A stretch of DNA of 64,000 nt, taken from Arabidopsis thaliana (taxonomy: Eukaryota; Streptophyta; Magnoliopsida; Brassicales; Brassicaceae). The notes under the pieces are model-generated. The model searched no databases, had not been told where the DNA came from, and saw only the letters and a list, made by a program, of their open reading frames with translations. The stretch spans positions 7,371,151 through 7,435,150 of the forward strand of contig NC_003071.7 in assembly GCF_000001735.4 (NCBI RefSeq), given 5' to 3'. The position numbers and the translations under genes are program-made. Each line of letters begins with the position of its first letter. Within the stretch, counting starts at the first letter, position 1. Below are positions 50,516-60,609 of this stretch, piece by piece.

Positions 50516-51260
50516 ATTGTCTTTTATCTGATACATTAGTCTATCACCATCAAGGGCAATTTCGTCCACAAATGTGCATGTGACAATGAAATGTGGTAGA
50601 TTTTGTAAGAGGAGGAAACTTTTTGTGGTAAAGATTGTAAGAAAACTCCAAAAAAGTGGTAGATTTTACAAGATTCTCGAATATATATATATGCTCACGC
50701 ATACATTTAAAGAGTCACAAAAACAATTTAGTTGTTATTATAAAAATATTATCCTCTATTTTGTTATTGTTACTTAAAGAGTCATAAATAGAATTGACGT
50801 TATTTTCTAATTTTGAGCTTCATAAGTAGTGGTGATAGTTAGTTTGTTTCAAAGATTTTCTTGGCAGAATGGTTGAGTTCTTGTTTTCAAGTTTGAATCT
50901 GTATTTATAAGGGAGGTCGGTTTCATGTCGAGGAAGATCATAAACCAATGGTCCAAAGATTGCATTAAAGATAAATTAAAAAAAAAAAAGAGAGAAAAAG
51001 GGGAAAACTAAGAAGTTGTGACCTTCTCTTTCTTATGCTCGAAGAGACAATTAGTTTCCTGACATAATTGTATAAGCAAGTGGGGCATGCTCTACGGAAG
51101 GTTGACGCAGTTCTCTTCTTACTTGTGATTTCTTTTGCTCTTAATTTAAAATGAAGGTCTATGTTGAAATGGTCCATATGTTATTATATTATACATGACT
51201 TTTTAAGTTGAATAAGTTTACAAATTGATTTGCATCGTCTATCAAAAAAAGATTCCAATC
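50516..51260. promoter_or_regulatory. Upstream region of the RPS4-like receptor
   Basis: Sequence between the foldback element and the start codon at 51261; expected to contain the promoter and leader of the RPS4-like gene. A poly-A tract lies at about 50978-50990. No TATA box can be assigned with confidence. Confidence 0.4.
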
Positions 51261-54200
51261 ATGAAAGAAAGTCCCACTTTGAGAAGATATTCCATGGAGG
51301 CCTCACGGCAACCTCAAGTGTTCATCAACTTCCGGGGAAGTGAACTACGGTATACCTTTGTCTACTATCTCAGGACGGCCTTGGTAAAAAACGGGATCAA
51401 CGTTTTTACAGACAACATGGAGCCGAAAGGCCGTAACCAGAAAATTTTATTCAAGAGAATCGAAGAGTCGAAGATCGCACTGGCGATTTTCTCCTCAAGG
51501 TATACGGAGTCAAGTTGGTGTCTGGAAGAGCTGGTAAAGATGAAAGAATGCATGGATGCGGAGAAACTCGTGATCATTCCCATCTTCTACATCGTGACTC
51601 CATACACCATTAAAAAGCAGATGGGAGACTTTGGTGACAAGTTTAGAGTGCTGGTGGATTATGTTGATGATGTGACGGAGAAAAAATGGACTGATGCTTT
51701 GAAGTCTGTTCCCTTAATTTTAGGCATCACTTACGACGGGCAGAGGTACGCGAATTTATTATTATTAATTGTCCACTTAATTAAGGGGAAACAAAACTGC
51801 CCTCTTAACTGAAAGACCTAGAATCTGGAAATTCTACGCAGACTTTAATTTTGATGATACTACAGCGGAATACAGAGAAGAACAAGAAACATAATATGGA
51901 AACCAAGGAGTAGCGTGTTAGTGGTACTTGTTGAGAGTTGTCACGTAGGTCTAGGACGACAAAATGTATTTTGAAGAAACTATGATTAATAACCAATTTT
52001 TTAATAACTAATCAAAATACAACAATATGTCGTGTCATATTTTATTTAAAATAAATTAAAATTAAAATTAAAATTAAAATTAAAATTAGAAAACAAAATA
52101 AATTAAGGAAATAAAATTTGAACCAAAGAATTTTTCTAGACCTTCACCCGCAAAAAAAATCTACCTTAGACCTGAAGTTGGATCATACGCTTTCCAAAAA
52201 CCTAAAGTTTGACACATCTTTTATTTTAAATTTTCCTTTATTACCACTGATAATGGTAAATTAACTTTTTATTCAAACTTTTACTATTGCAGCGAAGAAC
52301 AACTTTTAATCAATCAAATCGTTGGGGAGGTTCAGAGAGTAATAAAGATAATTTCACAAGGAGAAGGAGATGAAAAAAATAAAATGGTGTGCACAAATAC
52401 CTCTACAGGTTCAAGCTTTATCCCACAAAATAGAAACATGGTAGATCCTGAAAATCAAATTGAGCTCGTTGGACTCAGCCAACGCCTCAAGGAACTAAAA
52501 GAAAAGTTGGACCTTAGCCGCAAGGAAACTCGCATTGTTGGGGTTTTAGGGATGCCCGGAATCGGCAAGACCACACTGGTGAAGAGATTGTATGATGAGT
52601 GGAAACACAATTTCCAGCGTCACTTGCATATGGTGAATATCCGTCAGAAGTCGAAGGAATACGGGACGCATTCCCTAGAGAGAATGATTCTGAAAGAGTT
52701 GCTTAGCGACACTTACAATGATATAACTGAAGAGATGACGTACGCTTCTGTAAAGGATGAGCTGCTGAAGAAGAAAGTTCTTCTTGTTCTCGATGACGTG
52801 AGTAGCAAGAAACAAATACAAGGTCTTCTCGGGAATCTTAACTGGATTAGGAAAGGAAGCAGGATTGTTATTACTACGCGTGACAAGATATCCATAAGCC
52901 AGTTCGAGTATACTTATGTTGTCCCAAGATTGAATATCACAGATGGCTTAAAGCAATTCAGCTTTTATGCCTTTGAAGATCACAACTGTCCATACCCGGG
53001 GAATCTCATGGATCTTTCCACAAAGTTCGTAGATTATGCCAGAGGCAATCCCTTAGCTCTCAAGATATTGGGTCGGGAGCTTCTTTCGATAGACAAGGAT
53101 CAGTGGCCAAAGAGACTCGATACTCTGGCACAACTTCCCATCCCGTATATACAGGATCTATTGAGAGCAAGTTATGATGATCTGAGCAATCAACAGAAAG
53201 AAGTTTTTCTTGTCGTAGCCTGGTTCTTTGGATCAGGGGATGAATATTACATTAGGAGTTTAGTGGATACAGAAGATCCTGATTCTGCCGATGATGCTGC
53301 TAGCGAAGTAAGAGATTTCGCAGGCAACTTACTAATTAGCATCTCAAGTGGTCGATTGGAGATGCATGATTTAATGGCTACGTTCGCCAAAAAACTTTGT
53401 TCATCCTTATCTAATGAAAATAACTATGGATACCAAATGATTTGGAATCATGAAAGCTTTAATGCTGCGGCTAAAAATAAAAGGATGAGATATGTCAATC
53501 AACCAAGGAAAAAAGTCACAGAATCGGTAAGTATTCATTACTATTAGGAATTTTAGAGTTAAATAGATAGAGCTTGTTGTGTGATTTTCTAACATGTGTT
53601 GTTATTTTATCAGGAAATGGACAATGTCATGGGTATATTGCTGGACGTGTCTGAAATGGATAATAACATGACCTTAGATTCTAAATTCTTCAGCGAGATG
53701 TGCAATCTACGGTACCTCAAAGTCTACAATTCACAATGCTCTCGAGATTGTGATGTTGGTTGCAAACTGACCTTCCCAGATGGACTTAAATGCTCAATGG
53801 AAAATGTCCGATATCTCTATTGGCTACAATTCCCATTGAAGAAGCTTTCAAAAGCATTTAACCCTAAGAATCTTATCGAGCTCAACCTCCCTTACAGCAA
53901 AATTACACGACTTTGGAAGGAAAGTAAGGTGTGCCTAAATGCAGCCTCTGTCTAGTAAGTTTATTTCTTTTATTGTTGACTAATGAGTGACTTTGTTTTT
54001 GGTCACAGGAAATATCCAAACTAAAATGGGTCGATCTCAGCCACTCGAGTGAGCTATGCGATATATCAGGGTTAATAGGAGCTCATAATATTAGAAGATT
54101 GAATCTTGAAGGCTGCATAGAATTGAAAACATTACCACAAGAGATGCAAGAAATGGAAAGTCTGATTTATCTAAACCTGGGAGGATGCACGCGTCTTGTG

Positions 54201-55727
54201 TCTCTTCCAGAGTTTAAGTTGAAATCCCTAAAGACTCTCATCTTAAGTCACTGCAAGAACTTTGAACAATTTCCGGTTATTTCAGAATGTTTAGAAGCTC
54301 TTTACTTGCAAGGCACGGCAATAAAGTGTATTCCTACCTCCATTGAGAACCTTCAGAAACTAATCCTATTGGATCTAAAAGACTGCGAAGTATTGGTAAG
54401 TCTTCCTGATTGTCTTGGAAATCTAAGATCTCTTCAAGAGCTAATACTCTCTGGCTGCTCAAAGTTAAAGTTTTTTCCAGAGTTGAAGGAGACCATGAAA
54501 TCAATAAAGATTTTGCTGCTTGATGGAACAGCCATTAAGCAGATGCCAATATTATTGCAGTGTATTCAGTCACAAGGCCACTCTGTTGCAAATAAGACGC
54601 TTCCAAACAGTTTAAGTGATTACTACCTACCTTCCTCATTGTTGTCTTTATGCTTAAGTGGAAATGATATCGAGAGCTTGCATGCTAACATCAGCCAGCT
54701 TTATCATCTGAAATGGCTTGACTTGAAGAATTGCAAGAAGCTTAAATCTGTGTCGGTGCTTCCACCAAACCTCAAGTGCTTAGATGCACATGGTTGTGAC
54801 TCACTGGAAGAAGTTGGAAGCCCTCTAGCGGTTCTCATGGTGACAGGAAAAATCCATTGCACATACATTTTCACAAACTGCAACAAATTGGATCAAGTTG
54901 CAGAAAGTAACATCATATCTTTCACTTGGAGGAAAAGCCAGATGATGTCAGATGCTCTGAATCGCTACAATGGGGTATGTACTATTCTATCTCCTAAAAA
55001 GATTCAAATTATGCTGCGGAAATATGCAGTTTAATAATCTTGTTTTGGTGTAACTTGTTTTATAGGGATTTGTTTTGGAATCTTTGGTCAGCACTTGCTT
55101 TCCTGGATGTGAAGTACCTGCATCATTCGATCACCAAGCCTATGGAGCATTGTTACAGACGAAATTACCTCGGCACTGGTGTGATAGTAGGCTTACTGGG
55201 ATAGCTTTATGCGCTGTTATATTGTTTCCGGACTACCAACATCAAAGCAATCGTTTCTTGGTGAAATGCACTTGTGAGTTCGGAACTGAAGATGGGCCAT
55301 GTATCAGCTTTAGTTCCATTGTTGGAGGTTGGAGCGAACCAGGCTATGAGCCACGACTATTAAGTCTGATCATGTTTTTATTGGCTATACAAGTTGGCTA
55401 GACATTAACAAACGTCACGTGGAAAAGCATGGGAATGGATGTATTCCTTCTAAGGCTTCACTCAGATTTCAAGTCACAGATGGTGCGAGTGAGGTAGGAA
55501 ATTGCCATGTCCTGAAATGTGGCTTTACTTTAGTGTATACACCAAACGATAGTGATGATATCTCTCCGGCGAGAGTAGTTGATATCACTACACGGGATAA
55601 GGAGGATGGCCTAGAAAATGCAACTTCTAACAAACTTTCAAGAAACGATTATGAATTCTCGCATCAGTCAAACTGTGGAGTGACTTCGAGAAGGGATGAA
55701 TGTTTCCTTTCTGAAGAGCTTCCATAA
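51261..55727 (+). CDS. RPS4-like TIR-NB-LRR immune receptor with disrupted C-terminus
   Basis: Intracellular TNL receptor of the RPS4 group. Exons: 51261-51745 (TIR), 52293-53526 (NB-ARC), 53614-53928, 54009-54974 (LRRs), 55066 onward (C-terminal jelly-roll/Ig-like domain). [14 protein letters not shown] and SSWCLEEL with the catalytic-type Glu at residue 90. NB-ARC: P-loop [10 protein letters not shown], kinase-2 [20 protein letters not shown], intact MHDL. In exon 5 the frame stops at 55399-55401 (1111 aa), but the family's next segment ([10 protein letters not shown]) continues in another frame from about 55360 to 55727. This suggests a one-base deletion near 55357, unless a short unusual intron bypasses it. 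Start at 51261; a second ATG at 51294 also precedes the TIR. Likely At2g17060. Confidence 0.88.
52050..52089. repeat. Hexanucleotide microsatellite in intron 1
   Basis: About six copies of AAAATT in tandem, in intron 1 of the RPS4-like gene. Likely length-variable; no function apparent. Confidence 0.8.
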
Positions 55728-57372
55728 GCAAATGAATCAGACGTCTTTTATCTTTGTTTCCACTTTGTTTTCCTTTCTTTCCTTAGCTTTCTTCCCGTTT
55801 GTCGAAGTAAGGAACACATAAATGAACTCGAATCTCTCTATCAAACATGTATTGTGTCTCCCACAAGTCATCTTAATTACGGGTCAGTCCTTATGTAACT
55901 AAAGAAATAGTAACAATAGGGCACGAGTGGCTTTTATTTTTATAATGAATGTTAAATTTTATTCATCAAAGCACGAGTGGCTTTTAAACTAATCATTTTA
56001 ACAGTTTAAACTTCATGGTAAAACTCGTCATTTCAATAGGAAACATTGTTTACTTTAAATTCACACGTTATCTACAATAAAATAACTAGCTCTGTCCATG
56101 TGTACATAGTGTGGAACAATGTAAATGGTACAACGAAGAACCATTAACGTACGTCTTCGTGTGCATTCACATGTCAATATCTATGAATAAGGATCTTGTC
56201 TATATTCTAGTTTTGAATTTGTCGTGCATTTTAAATATTTGATCATTGTAATTATCGGTAGGACTCTAGTCACTATACGAAGATGTGACGACATATGTAT
56301 CTCTTAGCTTCATTTCTGGATTTAATACTTGTAGCAAATGGTCAGTCGTCTCAAATTAAGAATGGATTATGTATATTCAATACAGCGTCTCAATTTTAAC
56401 ATAGGCCATTAAAGCCTACAATATTTTGTTTGGAACAGTAGATAATGTAATTAAATGTTAAAAGAATCCTAAAAACTCAATTAAATCAAGATTTTTCGAT
56501 ATTACTTCTCTTGTTGATTCTTTCCTATTAAAGAAATCAATCCTTTAAAGATGTAGGAGATTTCTTTTTTTGTTTAAATGTGTAATTCATTGTCGAACTA
56601 GGAGGTAAATATGAAAATAATGAAGCAGAGTCCTTCATGAGATACATATATCTAGTGAAACAAAAAGGAAATGCAAGGCTTAATAAAGAGAGATCTCAGA
56701 GGCGTTGTAGGAGAATTTTGCAGAACTTCAAACATATTTTGACCCTTGTAAATTCACAGATTAATCTTCTTTTTTAAAAAATAATGTTAAATTATATTCA
56801 AAGAAAAATAAACGTTTATACATAGAATACAAAACTTTTCTTAAATCAAAACACAAAAAGATACTATACACCATCTTTTATCTTGCAAACCACACTTGAA
56901 GTCACTCCCCCCACATATTTCTCTTTGCCTCCCTTATTTCACATATTAATCTTAGATGGTGGAACAATATTTTTTTCTTGTTTTGGCATATTCATGTTTA
57001 ATTAACCTCTATCTCTGAACTCCACATGATATGTTCACATGCCTTTATCTACGGACTATGGATATTCATCTTACTCCACCAGAAACCAGTTAAACCACCA
57101 TTATCAGACATATATAGTTGTTTTAATATATATTCTCTTGATTAATAAAAGCACAATGCAAGCGTATGAGATCATATGGCAAGCTCATGTGGATGAGTGG
57201 ATCTATCAGTAATTGAAAGGAAGATTAAAGAGAGAGAGAGTAACATCATTTTTCTTCTTACATTTTCAACGTGATTAATACTTGAGAATCACATTCTTGA
57301 ATCAGCATTGTATATGCCTTGTTCTTTGGCACATTGTATGTTCTTAAGAGTTCACATGAAATGTGAATTGCT
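55728..57372. other. Spacer with orphan DUF241 3'-flank
   Basis: After the receptor 3' end, about 56040-56300 matches the sequence downstream of the DUF241 pseudogene at about 59040-59185 (shared TAGCTCTGT, ACAATG(T/G)AAATG, TTCACATGTCAA, GAATAAGGATCTTGTCT). No DUF241 coding sequence precedes it here, so it is an orphan flank. The remainder is AT-rich without genes. Confidence 0.65.
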
Positions 57373-57380
57373 TATAAATA
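57373..57380 (+). promoter_or_regulatory. TATA box of DUF241 pseudogene
   Basis: TATAAATA about 100 bp before the lost start codon, followed at 57391-57419 by a leader (GGCAATGAGAAGGCAGAACA and on) nearly identical to that of the two intact DUF241 genes. The promoter region was therefore duplicated with the gene. Confidence 0.55.
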
Positions 57381-57472
57381 TTGACCTCAGAGGCAATGAG
57401 AAGGCAGAACAAACATCTTTAGCATGACTCTCAACATCTTCGCTTTAATAAATAACAAAAGAAAAACGGAAA

Positions 57473-58766
57473 TTGGCTACATCCTTCGTTCGTTCTAAAA
57501 GTTTCCCATCTAGACCTCACCCACAACCTTCTCATGTCGATGAGCAGTTGTCTCGTTTGAGATCTTCTGAGGAAGCCTCAACATCTTCAAGCTTTCTTAT
57601 CTTCCAAAGACTTGACAACCTTCAGGATCTACATGAAGCTCTTGACAAGCTTATTTACCTACTCTTCACACAACATGCTCTAGCTCAAGAACATATAACA
57701 GGAAAGCTGTTGAACAACTTCTTGATGGATCTATGAAGATCTTGGATTTGTGCAACATTTCCAAGGATGCGTTCTCGCAGATGAAAGAGGGTCTCATGGA
57801 AGTACAATCCATTCTAAGAAGAAAGCGTGGAGATATATCTTGAGACAGGGATATCAATTGGGAAGTCCAAGTCCAAATGGGCAATGTCCAAATGAGACCA
57901 AACCAAATAGGACTATGATGATATAAGTCCAAATAGAACATGTGTCCAAATAAGACCAACCCCAAATAGATCATGACTAATTGGACAACCCATGAAACCC
58001 AAATAATATGATTTTTTTATTTTCCGTCAAAACCGCAAAATTATATTTTCGTACAAAATCAAAGAATTGCATTTTTATGCATATTAGAAAATTACATTTT
58101 TCGCCAAAACAGTAAAATATTTTTTGTAATGAAAATGTCAGTATAAACCCTAATTTTTAAAGAAATAAGGAAAAAAAATTCCTCTAAAATTAGTAACCCT
58201 AATTTTTAAGGTTTATTGGACGACCATGTCCAGATGGGTTCGCCTATTTGTTTGCGGGCTAAAATGGGCTTTTAGCCCATAATAGCCGCTTTGAATTTGG
58301 GCGTGACCATTATAATTTGGACTGGTCTAGCTAGCTCATGGTCATAAAGCCCATTTGAGAGGTCAAGAAATACTTAGCCATAAGAAGATCCCTCAAGAAG
58401 TCATTCCAAAAAGTCGTTAGGAGTTTGAAACTCAAACAAGACCAACAGTGCAACGTCGAATCTTTTGCTATGTTTGTAGAAGCAGAAACTGTTACAATGC
58501 CTCTTTTTGATTCTCTGTTCTGCTTCGTGTCTGGATCAAAGACTTGTGACAGATGGTCGCTAAGGAACAAGAAAAAGGTTTCAAGTGAGATGCAAGCAAA
58601 AGAATTCACCAAGGTTGACTCTGATTTCCAATCCGAGAAGACCTTGAAGATGGAGGATGTTCAGAACCTAGTGTCATGCATTCAATATCTTGAAGATGGA
58701 CTTGAATCACTTTCAAAGTCATTGATTAAATGCAGAGTCTCATTTCTTAACATCTTAGGCCACTAA
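57473..58766 (+). pseudogene. DUF241 pseudogene with transposon insertion
   Basis: Close relative of the intact DUF241 genes to the right but on the opposite strand. Defects: the start codon is TTG instead of ATG (57473-57475); two extra bases near 57691 shift the frame after LAQEH; an insertion of about 507 bp at 57846-58354 splits the gene at KRGD(L/I)S|EVKKYL; and a deletion removes the SVVSKLM segment near 58562. The final part, to LGH and TAA at 58764-58766, is otherwise well preserved, so inactivation is not ancient. Confidence 0.92.
57846..58354. mobile_element. Small non-autonomous DNA transposon, hAT-like
   Basis: Inserted in the DUF241 pseudogene. TTGAGA occurs at 57840-57845 and again at 58355-58360, and intact paralogues have it only once in related form (GGAGA); extended to 8 bp the copies are TCTTGAGA and ATTTGAGA. 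The left end begins CAGGGATA, as in many hAT elements; the right end ends AAAGCCC, so inverted ends are poor. The body repeats (G/A)TCCAAATGGGC-type motifs and has no coding capacity. Class assignment is tentative; the insertion itself is clear. Confidence 0.65.
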
Positions 58767-59712
58767 TGGCTCCAAATTTTGTACAGATTTATATGACAGA
58801 AACAGTTAATACATTAAGATTTCTCATATAATTTTGCGTTTCTTAAGTTGATTCTATTATCAGTCCTGAATCCAAAAAAACAAGACGTCACCTAATCAAG
58901 ACTTCTACCATTGACATCTGAATTCTCCCAAAAAATTACAGTTTAATCTTCGTGCGGTAATAAGTAATTAAAGTTGTTAACTTAAATCAACCATATTACA
59001 GCGCCAAGATTCCTCATTATAATACTACAAGCATCTCTGAATCCACACGTTTTCAGCAATAATAGCTCTGTTCATGTCTAAATTGTGGGAGACAATGGAA
59101 ATGATTCAACAGAAAAAATAAGTACACCGTGTGATTTTCACATGTCAAAACCAATGAATAAGGATCTTGTCTGTATTATATTCTTGAAAACAGACTTTCA
59201 CAAATATGAGACATTGTTATAAAGTCACTCGTGCTTAAAGTAAAGCCACATAGGTAATTTTTAAACATGGCAATTTAAGAAAGCTTTCTGAATGAATATT
59301 AGACAGACAAGATCCTTATTCGTCGATTTTTGACATGTGAAACCTCACGGAGACTTTATAGTTTTATCTCTTAAATATGGTTTCTAGAATATAATCACAT
59401 CAAATGTTTCCCACCATAGAGACAAGAACAGAGTTATATTGCAAAGAACGTGTGAAATGCAAAAAACTTCACCAATAATGATTCGAGACAGCGTCAATTA
59501 GGTGGATTGAAGTTATTAACGTAATTTGTGTTACCATGAAGTTAAAACTGTAATATTTTGGAATTAAAAGAATTTTCTGATTTCTTGTTTCTAGAATGAA
59601 TAATTTGTTATATGATGACTAAAGAGTTAATGATAAAAGAAATAAGATGTTTGGAACTGAGACTTGAATTTGTTTCTATTAGCTTTTCTTTTCTGTACAA
59701 AATTGTAGGCTT
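58767..59712. repeat. Tail-to-tail inverted DUF241 3' flanks
   Basis: Spacer between convergent DUF241 copies. About 59040-59180 reads in plus orientation and about 59300-59460 is its inverted counterpart: AATAAGGATCTTGTCTGT against ACAGACAAGATCCTTATT, each next to a TTGACATGTG-like motif. Each belongs to the 3' flank of the DUF241 copy on its side. No additional gene. Confidence 0.7.
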
Positions 59713-60504
59713 TTAATGGCCAAAGCTGTTAAGAATTGAAACTCTGTATTTGATCAAAGACTTAGATAATGATTCTAGTCCATCTTCGAAATCTTGAATG
59801 CATGACTCTAGGATCTGAACGTCCTCCATTTTCAAAGTCTTCTCGGATTGGAACTCGGAGTCAACCTTGGTGAATTCGTTTTCTTGTGCTTCACATGTAA
59901 TTTTCTTCTTGTTCATTAGCTTTGAGACGACTGACCATTTGCTACAAGTCTTTGATCCAGACATGTAGCTAAAGAGAGAATCAAACATAGCAATTGTAAC
60001 AGCTTCTGCTTCTCCAAACACAGCCAAAGATTTGTCCTTGTTGTCTTCTGCTTGTGCAGCCTTGAGGGACTTTTGTACTTTCTGGAATGTCTTCTTGAAG
60101 GACTTTCTTGAGGCTAAGTATTTCTTCACCTCTCCTGATAGATCTCCGCGCTTTCTTCTTAGAATAGATTGGATCTCCATGAGACCTTCTTTCATCTGCG
60201 ACAAAGCATCCTTGGATATGTTGCACACATCCAATATCTTGAGAGATCCATCAAGAAGTTGCTCAACGTCTTTCTTGTTCTTCTCTTGACCGAGAGCCTG
60301 TTGTGTAACGGGTAGGCGAATAAGCTTGTCAAGAGACTCATGTAGTTCTTGAAGGTTGTCAAGTCTTTGACAGATAGAAGAGCTTGAAGATGTTGAGGTT
60401 TCCTCAGAAGATCTTAATCTGGCCAACTGCTCATCAACATGAGCGGCTTGTGGGTGAGGTATCGAGGGGTAACTGTGAGATCGAACGTGGAAGGAGACAG
60501 CCAT
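59713..60504 (-). CDS. DUF241 family protein, copy 1
   Basis: Intronless plant-specific protein of 263 aa, function unknown. The N-terminus (MAVSFHVRSHSYPSIPHP) is followed by a mainly helical protein with likely coiled-coil segments: a Ser-rich stretch (residues 36-45), CQRLDNLQELHESLDKL, the conserved DVCNISKDALSQMKEGLMEI, and a basic RRKRGDLSGEVKKYLASRK region. The family is found only in plants; many members are tandemly duplicated. The start ATG is followed by residues matching the second copy. A TATA-like sequence lies about 100 bp upstream. Likely At2g17070. Confidence 0.93.
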   Translation of the reverse strand: MAVSFHVRSHSYPSIPHPQAAHVDEQLARLRSSEETSTSSSSSICQRLDNLQELHESLDKLIRLPVTQQALGQEKNKKDVEQLLDGSLKILDVCNISKDALSQMKEGLMEIQSILRRKRGDLSGEVKKYLASRKSFKKTFQKVQKSLKAAQAEDNKDKSLAVFGEAEAVTIAMFDSLFSYMSGSKTCSKWSVVSKLMNKKKITCEAQENEFTKVDSEFQSEKTLKMEDVQILESCIQDFEDGLESLSKSLIKYRVSILNSFGH

Positions 60505-60602
60505 TTTTATTGATATTAGACTCTTTGTTATTGATCAAGAAGATTATGTTGAGAGAGATAAAGATGTTTGTTCTGCCTTCTCAATACCTCTCCGGTCAAT
60601 AC

Positions 60603-60609
60603 ATATATA
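60603..60609 (-). promoter_or_regulatory. TATA box of DUF241 copy 1
   Basis: Minus-strand TATATAT about 100 bp upstream of the ATG at 60504, followed by the leader segment AAGGCAGAACAAACATCTT (reverse of about 60560-60578) shared by all three right-hand DUF241 copies. Confidence 0.5.

Noticed and set aside
50875-50935. tRNA-like or SINE-like segment (GGCAGAATGGTTGAG then TTCAAGTTTGAATC)
   Set aside because: It resembles A and B boxes, but no cloverleaf, 3' tail or target duplication could be found.
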